A stretch of DNA of 64,000 nt. Source: Erwinia rhapontici. Its GTDB lineage: Bacteria; Pseudomonadota; Gammaproteobacteria; Enterobacterales; Enterobacteriaceae. The position numbers and the translations under genes are program-made. Of this stretch, positions 10,170 through 20,504 are shown piece by piece (position 1 is the stretch's first letter; each line of letters opens with the position of its first letter). The stretch spans positions 124,001-188,000 of the forward strand of contig NZ_VRKO01000014.1 of NCBI RefSeq assembly GCF_012271765.1, in the 5' to 3' direction. The notes under the pieces were generated by a model. That model made no database searches, was not told where the DNA came from, and was given only the letters and a program-made list of their open reading frames with translations.

Positions 10170-10655
10170 TTAACCGTGCTGGTTAGCTTTAACATCATAA
10201 GTCGCAGAAATAACACCAGACTTCTGACCTTCGGCGTTCTGCATAATGTAATCTTGTGTCATTTTCGAGAATGAGAATTTCACGGTTTCACGAGGGCGAG
10301 ATTCATCTTCTACAGAACCTGTCATTTCAACTAAGGTGATAATGACATCTGTAAATTTAATCATCAAATACTCAAGAGGGTTACCACCCGCTTTACGTAC
10401 GACAAATTGAATGTTTTTGATGTGCTTACCTGTCAGACAGTAATTCAACAGGTTAGGACTGGCTTTGTCAGTATAGTGCTCAAAGCAAAAATCATTAACG
10501 GATGCTTTTCCTGAACCACCACCTGAACCACTGTGCATGTTCGAATGCTGACTCACGTCCCATTTCCACTTCAGGACCTGAATTTCGTTTTTATGAACAG
10601 CATCTGGAGATTCACCGTCGATACCATCAATTTTGATAAACATATCTTGTGACAT
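10170..10655 (-). CDS. hcp: T6SS tube protein Hcp (TssD)
   Basis: Hcp hexamers stack into the inner tube propelled by the TssBC sheath. The 161-aa product has the family start MFIKIDGIDGES, the IQVLKWKWDVSQ strand, the flexible Gly-rich HSGSGGGSGKA loop, and FVVRKAGGNPLEYLMIKFTDVIIT. No C-terminal extension is present, so it is not an 'evolved' Hcp effector. The ATG follows AAGGAATTATC. The gene is flanked by 137 and 210 bp gaps, consistent with independent expression. Confidence 0.97.
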   Translation of the reverse strand: MSQDMFIKIDGIDGESPDAVHKNEIQVLKWKWDVSQHSNMHSGSGGGSGKASVNDFCFEHYTDKASPNLLNYCLTGKHIKNIQFVVRKAGGNPLEYLMIKFTDVIITLVEMTGSVEDESRPRETVKFSFSKMTQDYIMQNAEGQKSGVISATYDVKANQHG

Positions 10656-10792
10656 GATAATTCCTTTTTTCTATGTGATAAAAGCCACAACAAGTGCGAC
10701 AGCTGCATTTCCTACTTTAGGAAAATTTAATTTTTTTTCATATTGTGGTTTATTTGATAAATCCGAATGCAATTTTATTATTTCAGGCTTTA

Positions 10793-12292
10793 TCAGTTAG
10801 AGCCTTTAAGTGAAGGTAGTTTAGCAACCATACGCAAAGACACAGTCAGACCTTCAAGTTGGAAATGAGGGCGCAGGAAGAATTTGGCCTGATAAAACCC
10901 TGGGTTTCCTTCAACATCCTCTACAACAACCTCAGCTGCTGCTAATGGACGACGCGCTTTGGTATCCATTGACGAGTTATTTGGATCGCCATCGACGTAG
11001 TTCATTATCCAGTCGTTCAACCAACTCTGCATATCATCACGTTCTTTAAATGTACCAATTTTGTCACGGACAATACATTTGAGGTAATGAGCGAAGCGTG
11101 AACAGGCAAACATATAAGGAAGTCGTGCTGAAAGATTAGCGTTCGCGGTTGCATCTGGATCGTAATATTCAGCAGGTTTCTGTAGTGATTGGGCTCCAAT
11201 GAAAGCCGCATAATCTGTATTTTTACGATGAATTAATGGAATGAAACCATTTTTAGCGAGTTCAGATTCCCTGCGATCGGAAATTGCAATCTCCGTAGGG
11301 CATTTCATGTCGATGCCGCCGTCATCTGTAGGGAAAGTATGACACGGAAGATCTTCCACTACACCGCCACTCTCAACGCCACGAATCAAGGTGCACCACC
11401 CGTAGTGTTTAAATGAACGGTTAATATTGACTGCCATGGCGTAAGCTGCGTTCGACCACGTATATTTGCTATGATCAGCTCCGTCCGTTGTTTCCTCAAA
11501 GTCAAAAGCATCTACCGGATTTGTGCGAATTCCGTAAGGGAGACGTGACAGGAATCGAGGCATTGCGAGGCCGATGTAGCGTGAGTCTTCAGAATTACGC
11601 AGTGAATTCCATGCTGCGTATTCCAGGTTTTGCGTGAAAATTTTCGTCAAATCACGCGGGTTGGCGAGTTCTTGCCATGACTCCATTTGCAGCACCGATG
11701 GGGCAGCACCCGTGATGAATGGGGAGTGAGCTGAAGCAGAAATCTTAGCAATTGATGCCAGCAGATCAACATCGGGTGCCGTATGATCAAAATAGTAGTC
11801 CGCAACCAGACAACCATAAGGCTCACCACCCAGCTGACCGTATTCCTCTTCATAAACCTGTTTAAACAAAGGACTCTGATCCCAGGCAATTCCCTTATAT
11901 CTTTTCAGGTTACGCCTCAGTTCGTTTTTAGATATATCCATAAAACGAAGTTTCAGCTTTTCATCTGTTTCAGTATTATTGACAAGATAATGCAGTCCCC
12001 GCCACGCACTTTCCAGCGACTGGAATTTTTCATGATGAAGAATCAGGTTGATCTGCTCTGAGAGCTTTCTGTCAATTTCAGCGATGTAGACAGCAATATT
12101 CTTATATGCGTCATCAGCAATTGTCAGAGAGTTCGCCAGCGCTTGTTCAGCCAATGTTTTGACTGCTGATGCAACAGCAGATTTCGCCTGTTCAGATTTA
12201 GGCTTAAATTCTTTTGTCAAAAGAGCATTGAAGTCGCTATAGGAGGTTGTCGCTACAGCCGGCTTTTCATTTTTTACAGTTTGAGTTGACAT
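10793..12292 (-). CDS. tssC: T6SS contractile sheath large subunit TssC (VipB)
   Basis: TssC pairs with TssB to make the contractile sheath around the Hcp tube. The 499-aa length is normal, and signature segments are present: FQSLESAWRGLHYLV, GEPYGCLVADYYFDH, FARFLSRLPYG-like PRFLSRLPYG, and the C-terminal FLRPHFQLEGLTVSLRMVAKLP. The start ATG is preceded by GAGGGAACT. It lies 17 bp after tssB, the usual tssBC pair. Confidence 0.97.
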   Translation of the reverse strand: MSTQTVKNEKPAVATTSYSDFNALLTKEFKPKSEQAKSAVASAVKTLAEQALANSLTIADDAYKNIAVYIAEIDRKLSEQINLILHHEKFQSLESAWRGLHYLVNNTETDEKLKLRFMDISKNELRRNLKRYKGIAWDQSPLFKQVYEEEYGQLGGEPYGCLVADYYFDHTAPDVDLLASIAKISASAHSPFITGAAPSVLQMESWQELANPRDLTKIFTQNLEYAAWNSLRNSEDSRYIGLAMPRFLSRLPYGIRTNPVDAFDFEETTDGADHSKYTWSNAAYAMAVNINRSFKHYGWCTLIRGVESGGVVEDLPCHTFPTDDGGIDMKCPTEIAISDRRESELAKNGFIPLIHRKNTDYAAFIGAQSLQKPAEYYDPDATANANLSARLPYMFACSRFAHYLKCIVRDKIGTFKERDDMQSWLNDWIMNYVDGDPNNSSMDTKARRPLAAAEVVVEDVEGNPGFYQAKFFLRPHFQLEGLTVSLRMVAKLPSLKGSN

Positions 12293-12309
12293 AGTTCCCT
12301 CTACAATAA

Positions 12310-12843
12310 TCAGTCGTTCTCAGAAGCATTGGTATCTGGCGGGGTCGGTCTTGCTTCACTGGCCAGTGTATTGAGTAATGCTTTATCCTTCAGCACTTGA
12401 GTGACCAGGCTCTCAGCCCCTGCTTTACCATCCATGTAAGTTTGTAAGTTAGCCAGTTGTGTTCTTGCTTCAAGTAACTGAGATAAAGAATCAACTTTTG
12501 TTGCAATAGCATCGGGTGAAAAGTCGTGAATGCTTTCGAAGGTCATATCAATCATTAACATGCCTTCTCCGGTTAACGTATTAGGTACAGCAAATGCAAC
12601 CCGAGGCTTCATTGCTTTCATTCGTTCATCGAAGTTATCAATGTCAATACTAAGAAACTTTCGGTCAACAACCGCGGGAAGTGGTTCTAAAGGTGTTCCA
12701 GATAAATCAGCCAGCACGCCCATCACAAAAGGCAGCTCGATTTTTTTTTCACTTCCGTAAATTTCAACATCATATTCGATCTGGACTCTAGGTGCCCGGT
12801 TTCTGGCAATGAACTTCTGCGCACTGCTCTTATTGATCGCCAT
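12310..12843 (-). CDS. tssB: T6SS contractile sheath small subunit TssB (VipA)
   Basis: The 177-aa small sheath protein. The N-terminus SSAQKFIARNRAPRVQIEYDVEIYGSEKKIELPFVMGVLADLSG is the hallmark of the family, with FLSIDIDNFDERMKAMKPRVAF following. AAGGAG lies before the ATG. A gap of 121 bp separates it from the fimbrial minor-subunit gene upstream, which reads in the same direction, so tssB may have its own promoter or be read through from the fimbrial genes and clpV. Confidence 0.97.
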   Translation of the reverse strand: MAINKSSAQKFIARNRAPRVQIEYDVEIYGSEKKIELPFVMGVLADLSGTPLEPLPAVVDRKFLSIDIDNFDERMKAMKPRVAFAVPNTLTGEGMLMIDMTFESIHDFSPDAIATKVDSLSQLLEARTQLANLQTYMDGKAGAESLVTQVLKDKALLNTLASEARPTPPDTNASEND

Positions 12844-12964
12844 TACTACTCCTTTTTAATAAGTTCCATGAGCATATAGATTAATATCGAGAGTGATATT
12901 TATCTATAATTTATCTGGTTGTAAAGTTGTTTTTTTTGGACGCTGTTTGGTGTCATTAACGTTT

Positions 12965-13558
12965 TTATTTATAAAAAAGCTCTATTCCCGCCGTGGTTTT
13001 TACTAAACCAGGAGTCACACCTTTTTTACCACTTGAATAATAGTTTGCAATATAGTCATGCGTTACCATATCGCCTGATTCAGAAATAAAGTAGTTCTGT
13101 GCGCTGACCTGGTCATCGATGCTAATTTGTGTTCCGTCTTCTTTTCGGAGTCTTATTTGTGTGTTTTTGCTATATCCATCACCTAATGTATTTAATAAGT
13201 TTCCAGTTAATGGGTCTGCTTGTGATGTATTACTGACGAACTTTAAAATTATATTTCTATTCGTCGGGCAGTTTTTTAGACCAATATCAAATGCGCCACT
13301 GCCGGCTTCACTTCCTGGTACTTTAAGGCTTTGAGTCGATATTACTGGTAATTCAACAATGTCCGTGTTTTCTTTGCCATTGATCACAATTTCGCATGTT
13401 TCATCATTGTATATTCCAGTAAATGAAACATCGACTGTGCAGTTCTTACAGTCTTGAGCAGCTACAATATTTGGGCTAACTGTTACTATAACCACTAACA
13501 GCATTCCTGAATATAGGATTTTACTCAAAAATGGGTGGGAGTTATTTAAATTATGCAT
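12965..13558 (-). CDS. Fimbrial minor subunit (type 1-like pilin)
   Basis: A 197-aa secreted pilin-family protein: signal peptide (ILYSGMLLVVIVTVSPNIVAAQ), then a mature domain with the pilin Cys pair (CEIVINGK and KNCPTN, about 45 residues apart) and a C-terminal strand ending GIELFYK, with the penultimate aromatic usual for subunits folded by a PapD-like chaperone. An extra CKNC pair near the mature N-terminus is unusual. Its start overlaps the usher stop by 13 bp, so the two are translationally coupled. It is probably a minor or anchor subunit. Confidence 0.85.
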   Translation of the reverse strand: MHNLNNSHPFLSKILYSGMLLVVIVTVSPNIVAAQDCKNCTVDVSFTGIYNDETCEIVINGKENTDIVELPVISTQSLKVPGSEAGSGAFDIGLKNCPTNRNIILKFVSNTSQADPLTGNLLNTLGDGYSKNTQIRLRKEDGTQISIDDQVSAQNYFISESGDMVTHDYIANYYSSGKKGVTPGLVKTTAGIELFYK

Positions 13559-16173
13559 TTTACCTCCATGGTAACTATCTGATTATTACCTTTGTCGGAT
13601 GGCGCAATCCATTTCTTGTTAGGAAGAATACGGCACACACTTCGGCCTTCATCCCATTTAGCATTAAGTGTATTTATCGTTGGATCCCAGCCGCGAATAA
13701 ATGCCATTCCACTTTGCCCAATAATTCCCTGGCTTACGCCATTCTCATTGAACAATTCGGTTCCTATCGGAAGGTAACTGTTATCAGAACGCTTTACTAT
13801 AAGTATGTAAGGCGTGCCAACAATTGTCTTCATATTAACCAAAATGGCTGAGCCCGCTCTTGGTACAACCGTGCTTTCACTTTCTAGCACATCAACCGTG
13901 GCTGGAAGTCCTCTGGTATCGATAGAGACTGTGTTTTCCCGATATGCGGTTAATGAAGGCATGATGGCATATCCATTTGAGTCAACTTTAGAACCATAGC
14001 CGTTTAGTATTTTAGCCCCCCTTCCTCCTGGGGCGTTGATGATAGCAAAAGGAGAATCACCTATAGGCGGGCCCGCCGTAATGCCGCCCTGATGACCGAT
14101 CACACTCCCGTTAGCAGAGAAAGAAACCTGATTGGTTGATTTATTATCAGCCGATGCTGTCAGGCCGAGGTTTCCTACAGGAGAACGATAGAAAGCATTA
14201 CCAGAGACTGTTTCCTTAGTCCCTTCGTTATGATTTTTCGTCGTTGTTGTTCCAATCCCATAGTTCAGCTCATTCATTTCACCCTGGCTACCATTGGCAT
14301 TGACCTGCAGAGAGGATCCTCCACCCTCATCATGCGTAAGAGTGGTATATATTGAGTTAAATACTGGCTGGCTGCTGATACTCTGGCCAAGTGGTATGTT
14401 GAAAGACAACATATACGTGTTCTCATTTCTACGGTTACTATTCATCGTTCGCATACCCGTAAGTGAGTAAGAAAAGTATCTTTCAGACTTATTATAGGTA
14501 AGGGAGTATTGTCTGGTTCCGGGCCTATTGTCCCAGTATTGATACATGCTGCCAGTGAAGTTTAGATAAGCATCATTCCATAAACGCTGGCCAATAGTCA
14601 GTGTCAGGCGTTGTTTAGCCCGATAATCTGATTCTTGGTTAGTGCTATGAGCGTACCGCTCAAGACTTGCTTCTCTAAACGTATAATATCCTGCCGTTGA
14701 GTACTTATACGCAGCAAGGGTGAGATCTGTATTTGTTGTTTCTAAATATCGACTAAAACCCACTCTAAAACTATTACCAGTTTTATTTTTATTTTCAGAT
14801 AATTGGCTTTTTGCGTGTGTGACATCCAGCGATAATCCACCAATCGGCGTGTTAAATGCGTTACCCAGAGCCATTGAATAGAAACGCTGCGCAAACTGTC
14901 CACCACCATAAAGTGTGTACATATTGCCCACACCGTACTGGTAGACACCCTGCATCACTTTCGGTTTCGTTCTTAATTTATCTTCTCTGAGCTCCCCTGC
15001 ATTGACACTAAACAAAGATACACCCTGATGTAGTAACATAGGTGGTGCTGAGAAGGGAATGCTTTGACTTCTGACCCGACCATCGGCTTCTGTTACCGTC
15101 ATCTCGAGGTCGCCACCATATCCCATTGCCCCAACATCAGTAAGCTCAAACGGTCCAGGTGGAACGACTGTTTGATATACTGTCTGCCCGCGCTGTGTAA
15201 TGGTGACTTTAGCATTTGTTTCTGCCACGCCTCTCAATACAGGAACATAGTTTCTTAATCCTTCCGGCAACATACGCTCATCTGATTGTAAGATAATGCC
15301 TCGAATATTATAACTATCGAAGATATCTCCTCTGGTATTACTATCACCAATCGTGAGGCTGCTTTGTAACCTAATGATGTCCGTTTGAGCAAAACCAAAT
15401 AAATTCTGTGTGTGCGAACTCCCACGACTGGACATACCCAAGTTCAAACGCTTTCTGAAGCGCCATCCTTTAGCATTAAATCCTGTCTGCATGCCAATAT
15501 TACCCGTGTATACAATGTTATTACTCCTGGTTCCGTACTTTGAGCCAGTATAACTGCGATACATATTTGCATTGTAATCAAGGAAAATAGCAGGAACGCC
15601 AGCATCCCATGTACTGGGATCAATATAACCTCGTGGGCGATAAATAATATTTATCTGAGGTACGGTGATATTTAACTCATAATCTCCGGCATTATAATGC
15701 ACCGAACTATCTTCAATGATACTTTTTAATGTGAAACTGGCATCTTGTTGTTTTTCATCAGTTTGTAGATGCAGCTTGTTTTCTGAGTTCAGTTTTATCC
15801 CAAGGTTTTTTAGATCCTGAAGTGTAAAATACGGCTGAGAGTTGGGATTGTCTTTGGAGTTTTTAAAGGTGACGTCATATTTTATACGGTGAGTTTTGTT
15901 AACCACTATGAAAATACTATAAACACCAGGCTCAATTCTGTTACCTTCACTGAAACGTGAAACGTCCACCTCTGAACCGTGGATGAACATCGGGTTATAA
16001 TCAACTTTTATTGGATCGCTTTCGCCATTGGCTATTTTTGTCTCTCCGCCATCTTGTGCGACAGCAACTGAGCAAACCATGCCTGCGACTAGTTTACATG
16101 CACTGAAAATTCGAATGCTGATGTTGTTAATTTTTTTCTGTGCTATGCCTCTTTTCGATATTAAATTGCTCAA
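13546..16173 (-). CDS. Outer-membrane fimbrial usher
   Basis: PapC/FimD-family usher of about 875 aa. The usher is the outer-membrane pore that accepts chaperone-subunit complexes and polymerises the pilus. The order seen is: signal peptide, N-terminal chaperone-docking domain (YNPMFIHGSEVDVSRFSEGNRIEPG), 24-strand barrel with the plug region (GNSNTRGDIFDSYNIRGIILQSDERMLPEGLRNYVPVLRG-like run; VYQTVVPPGPFELTD), and C-terminal domains with VPRAGSAILV and GQSGMAFIRG. A TTG at 16173 behind AAAGGAG is preferred; a TTG at 16194 is an in-frame alternative, and there is no ATG near the N-terminus. It sits 25-46 bp after the chaperone gene. Confidence 0.94.
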   Translation of the reverse strand: MSNLISKRGIAQKKINNISIRIFSACKLVAGMVCSVAVAQDGGETKIANGESDPIKVDYNPMFIHGSEVDVSRFSEGNRIEPGVYSIFIVVNKTHRIKYDVTFKNSKDNPNSQPYFTLQDLKNLGIKLNSENKLHLQTDEKQQDASFTLKSIIEDSSVHYNAGDYELNITVPQINIIYRPRGYIDPSTWDAGVPAIFLDYNANMYRSYTGSKYGTRSNNIVYTGNIGMQTGFNAKGWRFRKRLNLGMSSRGSSHTQNLFGFAQTDIIRLQSSLTIGDSNTRGDIFDSYNIRGIILQSDERMLPEGLRNYVPVLRGVAETNAKVTITQRGQTVYQTVVPPGPFELTDVGAMGYGGDLEMTVTEADGRVRSQSIPFSAPPMLLHQGVSLFSVNAGELREDKLRTKPKVMQGVYQYGVGNMYTLYGGGQFAQRFYSMALGNAFNTPIGGLSLDVTHAKSQLSENKNKTGNSFRVGFSRYLETTNTDLTLAAYKYSTAGYYTFREASLERYAHSTNQESDYRAKQRLTLTIGQRLWNDAYLNFTGSMYQYWDNRPGTRQYSLTYNKSERYFSYSLTGMRTMNSNRRNENTYMLSFNIPLGQSISSQPVFNSIYTTLTHDEGGGSSLQVNANGSQGEMNELNYGIGTTTTKNHNEGTKETVSGNAFYRSPVGNLGLTASADNKSTNQVSFSANGSVIGHQGGITAGPPIGDSPFAIINAPGGRGAKILNGYGSKVDSNGYAIMPSLTAYRENTVSIDTRGLPATVDVLESESTVVPRAGSAILVNMKTIVGTPYILIVKRSDNSYLPIGTELFNENGVSQGIIGQSGMAFIRGWDPTINTLNAKWDEGRSVCRILPNKKWIAPSDKGNNQIVTMEVKCII

Positions 16174-16219
16174 TTGGTAAGCTCCTTTTTCCAATGAGAA
16201 TCTTTAGATGAAATGCTTT

Positions 16220-16969
16220 CTACTTCATACTTTCGAGCGTTAATTCATCTCCTTTTGCCTTCAGTTTACCAATCACAGCTGCCCCGTAATCATTTAGTAA
16301 ACTAAATTCGCCACTAGTAATATTCGTAATTGCCGGTGAATTTTTGGAAAAAACAAACTCTGATGATGAAAATGGCGCGACCATTTCTGCATTCACTTTC
16401 ACTTTTTGTGCGCCAGAAAAGAGCGTCATGGTGTCAAAAGAATAGTAATAAGGAGTAGGGTTGTTGACCTTCACCTTTTTTTCTTGTTTTACTACCGTCC
16501 ACTTCAGGTCTTTCGCTCCCAGCTTACTCGTCGCTTTGTCCAAAGATTTAGGACGATAGAATATTTTTATTCTTGTTCTGAAAGCCAGTTCTAACCTGTC
16601 TTTCGCTGGACCTTTATAGACGGGGGGGATTTCCAGCATGTTTAACCAGAAAACAGATTCTCTGTCTGTTGGCAATACCATGTTGTTATAGATCAGTCGT
16701 AGGCTTTGTCCTTTACCTGGCTCTACGCGATACACCGGGGGAGTAATAATGAACGGTACCTTCATTGTGTTGACATCAGCATCAGAACGTCCATCATCAA
16801 CCCAAACCTGAACTAAAGTAGGTTTATCTCCTTTATTCGTTGTTCTTACTGTGACTTCTTGTTCACCACCGGGGAAAATAACACGCGTCCCTGCGATGGT
16901 CATCGCTGCCATCGAGCTTGCTGACAATGTAATAGAAGTAACTGCCGCTATGAATGTTTTATAGATCAT
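16220..16969 (-). CDS. Periplasmic fimbrial chaperone (PapD-like)
   Basis: A 249-aa periplasmic chaperone that caps pilin subunits by donor-strand complementation and delivers them to the usher. Signal peptide (FIAAVTSITLSASSMAA), then the family pattern GTRVIFPGGEQEVTVRTTNKGDKPTLVQVWVDDG, PFIITPPVYRVEPGKGQSLRLIYN and FWLNMLEIPP, with RTRIKIFYRPKSL later. The G1-F1 loop spacing suggests the FGS type. It follows the major pilin with a 149-bp gap containing a hairpin. Confidence 0.95.
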   Translation of the reverse strand: MIYKTFIAAVTSITLSASSMAAMTIAGTRVIFPGGEQEVTVRTTNKGDKPTLVQVWVDDGRSDADVNTMKVPFIITPPVYRVEPGKGQSLRLIYNNMVLPTDRESVFWLNMLEIPPVYKGPAKDRLELAFRTRIKIFYRPKSLDKATSKLGAKDLKWTVVKQEKKVKVNNPTPYYYSFDTMTLFSGAQKVKVNAEMVAPFSSSEFVFSKNSPAITNITSGEFSLLNDYGAAVIGKLKAKGDELTLESMK

Positions 16970-17061
16970 TGCATTATCATCTTAATATGAAAAGGAGAGC
17001 ATAAAGCAGCAGAGGAGCCAGATAACTGTTGCATTTCGTATTATCTGACTCACTCAATTCC

Positions 17062-17092
17062 TAATCCGTGATTAATGAATAATCACGGATTA
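17062..17092 (-). terminator. Long hairpin after the major pilin gene
   Basis: A perfect 13-bp inverted repeat, TAATCCGTGATTA and TAATCACGGATTA, with a 5-base loop, 27 bp after the major pilin stop. No T tract follows on the minus strand. Such hairpins between major pilin and chaperone genes usually stabilise the pilin mRNA or attenuate read-through, giving excess major subunit. Confidence 0.65.
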
Positions 17093-17118
17093 ATTACCCG
17101 CCCAAGTATTCACGGGTT

Positions 17119-17679
17119 TTATGGGTAACTCAGGGTATACAGGGCTGTAGCGGTAACAAGACCTGGGGTTGTTGCAGCAGTCGCATAATAACCACCATAA
17201 TAGCGCATTGTTGCTGTTCCTCCTTCCTGAACATCAAATGATGCACCCGTATCACCCAGTAACAGCTGATTCTGCTCTGCATCAGAGTTATACAGACGGA
17301 TTTGAACACCTGTTGCCGGTTTATCTTCGCCTACAGTCACTGCCTTATTTTCCAGGTTGCCTGTTTTTGAATCCACGCCAGTGCTGCCAATGGCTTCAAA
17401 GTGTGCTGCAACCTTTGTTATTTCAGTAGGACAATCTTTAACCTTGATCTCAAAAACCTTACTACCTGCTGTGGCACCAGCAGTTGCGAGCGTTTTTATC
17501 GATAATGTTGGCAGGGGAACGATAATATCATCCATGCCATCTACAAGCTGACAGGTTTCAGTAATCAGTTTTCCGTTGAATGTCACTTTACCTTGGCCGA
17601 CCCCTAGATCTTCAGCATAAGAGTAAGAAGCTGTGAGGCTAAGTGCCAGAACGGTTGCATAAATCTTCATCTTTTCCAT
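17119..17679 (-). CDS. Fimbrial major subunit (type 1-like pilin)
   Basis: A 186-aa pilin: signal peptide MEKMKIYATVLALSLTASYSYA, then a mature domain with GQGKVTFNGKLITETCQLVDG (first Cys), VKDCPTE (second Cys), an Ala/Thr/Gly-rich core and the typical C-terminal Y-x-G-x-Y...TALYTLSYP donor-accepting region with penultimate Tyr. It is the first fimbrial gene and is followed by a hairpin, both typical of the major subunit. It starts 41 bp after the clpV stop, so pilus expression is likely tied to the clpV transcript. Confidence 0.92.
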   Translation of the reverse strand: MEKMKIYATVLALSLTASYSYAEDLGVGQGKVTFNGKLITETCQLVDGMDDIIVPLPTLSIKTLATAGATAGSKVFEIKVKDCPTEITKVAAHFEAIGSTGVDSKTGNLENKAVTVGEDKPATGVQIRLYNSDAEQNQLLLGDTGASFDVQEGGTATMRYYGGYYATAATTPGLVTATALYTLSYP

Positions 17680-17720
17680 GATATATAACCTCTATAATCC
17701 TAGTGATAATGTTTTTGTAC

Positions 17721-20426
17721 TTAAACTATTGCGCTGCTTGCCCTTTTGACTTTTCCTTTTTGTAGAATCTCCTTTTCTGGGAATAGTATGGTTATTTCCT
17801 TATCCGCATTTATGCTTAAGTTGATATTTTTTCCATCAACACCATTTTCACTGCTGAGTATTTTACGTGCCATCTCTGGCATGATGTTTTGCTCAATAAA
17901 ACGAATTAACATACGTGCACCTGTTTCTGCGACAGGACACTGTTCTACAACGAACTTCACCAACTGATGATCATACTGAAGCGACGCATGATGTTGTTCA
18001 TGTAAACGTTTTCCGATTCTATCCAAATGAACTCTTACAATATGCTCAAGTGTAGAATGTTGTAATGGTAAGTAGGGAACAACACTGACACGCCCTAAAA
18101 ATGCCGCTGGGAATGTTTTTAATAGTTCTGGTTGTAATAATTTTCTTAAGCCATTTATGTCTGGGGCCGTATCAATATCCGCATAGACACTGCTGATCAC
18201 TTCACTACCCGCATTACTCGTTAACAGTAAAATAGTATTTTTGAAATTTATGTGGCGCCCCTCACCATCCTCCATCCAGCCTTTATCAAAGACCTGGAAA
18301 AACAGCTCATGAACATCTGGATGCGCTTTCTCAATTTCATCCAGCAATATGACGCTGTAGGGTTTCCGGCGTACGGCTTCCGTTAAGACACCACCTTCAC
18401 CGTATCCAACATAACCTGGAGGCGATCCCTTTAGCGAAGAAACGGTGTGGGCTTCTTGATATTCACTCATATTGATAGTGATGAGATTCTGCTCACCGCC
18501 ATACAGTTGCTCAGCCAGTGCCAGTGCAGTTTCTGTCTTTCCAACACCAGATGGTCCCACAAGCATAAACACACCAATAGGTTTTCCGGGATCGGCTAAA
18601 CCTGATCGGGAGGCCTGAATACTCTGACTTACCAAATCTAAAGCATGAGGCTGGCCTGTCACTCTTTCCTCAAGACGTGATGGCAACTCCAGTACAGTCC
18701 GAATATCATCCTTCATCATCTGGCCGACGGGTATACCTGTCCAGTTAGCAACAATACTGGCTATGACTTCAGCGTTAACCTCAGCCTGGACCAGCGGATG
18801 TTCCTGTCGGCTCTTTTTGAGCTTTGTTTCCAGTGCGCCAAGTTTCTTCTGGGCAAGGCTGATCTCTTCTGATGATGATTCTTGCTGGATCAGTGTATTG
18901 AGCTCTTCTCGGGTTGCGACGATGTCAGCAACCAGTGTTCTTTCCTGCTCCCAACGTGAAGAAAGAACCTGTGCCTGCTCTTCGTATTGCGTAATATCTT
19001 GCTGTAACTCATCAATGCGCTGACGTTGCTCTTTACCGAACGCAAGTGCTTTCTCTGCGAGTGATAGCTCCGTTTGGGCTGTTTCTGCCTGGAAGTTTCT
19101 GAGCAGAAGCTCAGCTGGCGGTGCATATTGCATGACTGCAACACGTGCGCACGCCGTATCCAGCAAACTGATCGCTTTATCAGGCAACTGACGGGCGGGA
19201 ATGTAACGATGAGAAAGTCGTACTGCGGCCTGTAGTGCTTCGTCCATTATCCAGACTTTATGGTGCTTTTCGAGCATAGGAACCAGACCACGTAACATTG
19301 ACGTAGCGGTATCTTCATCAGGCTCCTCGACTTGCAATACCTGAAAACGTCGCGTTAACGCAGGGTCTTTCTCAATGTGACGTTTAAATTCACTCCAGGT
19401 GGTTGCACCAATCGTACGAAGCTGGCCACGGGCAAGAGCGGGCTTAAGCAAGTTGGCTGCATCGCCTGTTCCTGCATTGCCTCCTGCACCAATAAGCGTA
19501 TGGACTTCATCAATAAAGAGAATAATGGGTTGGGGTGATCCAATGGCTTCATCTAGCACGGATTTCAGGCGTGCTTCAAACTCGCCTTTCATACTGGCAC
19601 CCGCAGAGAGAGCAACGATATCCAGAGATAACAGTCGGACTTGAGAAAGCGAAGGTGGAACTTTACCAGCAACAATCGCCTGGGCTAATCCTTCCACTAC
19701 TGCTGTCTTACCTACGCCGGCTTCACCGGTTAATAGCGGGTTATTTTGGCGTCTGCGCAGCAGTATATCGACCATGGTATTGATCTCATGGTCTCTACCC
19801 AGCACGGGATCAATTTTCCCCTCACGTGCTAATGCAGTAAGATCTGTAGAGTATTGCCTTAGAGACGCTGAGTTTTCATTTGTATTGATAGCATTGCTGG
19901 CTTGACCCGGCAGATCGCTATCATGTTGTACATCATCTTCTGACTCATTTGCTTCAGTAGATGAACGCGTAATGTAGTTAAAATCTTTAGTTAATACATC
20001 AAGTTGAACATTGTCGAATACTGGAGAGATCGCGGATAATACACGCCGCAATTCCATCGTCGTCAGCATCGCAATCAATAGGTGACCGCTTCTGATACGA
20101 CTGGCGTAGCATTCCAGACTTGCATAAATCCATGCACGCTCAATGGCGAGCTCAATGTGATATGAAAAATCAGAAATAGTACTGGCACCTGTAGGTAATC
20201 TGATGATTGCTTCAGAAAGATTCCGCTCCAGGGTGGCAGCATCAAGTTCAAAATGCCTGAAAATACTTTTCAGATCACTGTCTTCTTGCTGCCATAACTG
20301 GTTGAGCCAATGGGTTATTTCGACATATGGATTGCCGCGAAGTTTACAATAAGTTGTCGCACTTTCAATGCTTTTAAACAACGAATTGTTAAGTTTTCCA
20401 AATAAGTTTTTTCTTGTGATAGCCAC
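17721..20426 (-). CDS. clpV: T6SS sheath-recycling AAA+ ATPase ClpV (TssH)
   Basis: ClpV disassembles contracted TssBC sheaths. N-terminal Clp-N repeats ([38 protein letters not shown]) are followed by AAA1 with Walker A GEAGVGKT (about residue 233) and Walker [12 protein letters not shown], a coiled-coil middle domain rich in Gln/Glu, and AAA2 with GPSGVGKT (about residue 622) and [12 protein letters not shown]. The GTG at 20426 is preferred because AAGGGA lies upstream and the resulting N-terminus ([13 protein letters not shown]) fits family starts; ATG 20477 and TTG 20504 are in-frame alternatives. It heads the minus-strand operon, with the pilin genes directly downstream. Confidence 0.95.
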   Translation of the reverse strand: MAITRKNLFGKLNNSLFKSIESATTYCKLRGNPYVEITHWLNQLWQQEDSDLKSIFRHFELDAATLERNLSEAIIRLPTGASTISDFSYHIELAIERAWIYASLECYASRIRSGHLLIAMLTTMELRRVLSAISPVFDNVQLDVLTKDFNYITRSSTEANESEDDVQHDSDLPGQASNAINTNENSASLRQYSTDLTALAREGKIDPVLGRDHEINTMVDILLRRRQNNPLLTGEAGVGKTAVVEGLAQAIVAGKVPPSLSQVRLLSLDIVALSAGASMKGEFEARLKSVLDEAIGSPQPIILFIDEVHTLIGAGGNAGTGDAANLLKPALARGQLRTIGATTWSEFKRHIEKDPALTRRFQVLQVEEPDEDTATSMLRGLVPMLEKHHKVWIMDEALQAAVRLSHRYIPARQLPDKAISLLDTACARVAVMQYAPPAELLLRNFQAETAQTELSLAEKALAFGKEQRQRIDELQQDITQYEEQAQVLSSRWEQERTLVADIVATREELNTLIQQESSSEEISLAQKKLGALETKLKKSRQEHPLVQAEVNAEVIASIVANWTGIPVGQMMKDDIRTVLELPSRLEERVTGQPHALDLVSQSIQASRSGLADPGKPIGVFMLVGPSGVGKTETALALAEQLYGGEQNLITINMSEYQEAHTVSSLKGSPPGYVGYGEGGVLTEAVRRKPYSVILLDEIEKAHPDVHELFFQVFDKGWMEDGEGRHINFKNTILLLTSNAGSEVISSVYADIDTAPDINGLRKLLQPELLKTFPAAFLGRVSVVPYLPLQHSTLEHIVRVHLDRIGKRLHEQHHASLQYDHQLVKFVVEQCPVAETGARMLIRFIEQNIMPEMARKILSSENGVDGKNINLSINADKEITILFPEKEILQKGKVKRASSAIV

Positions 20427-20504
20427 TAATTCATCCCTTAATCCTAATGAAGAAGAAGCTGATAAAATTAACTTCATCTGTTTCTCAATAGTACTAAATT
20501 TCAA

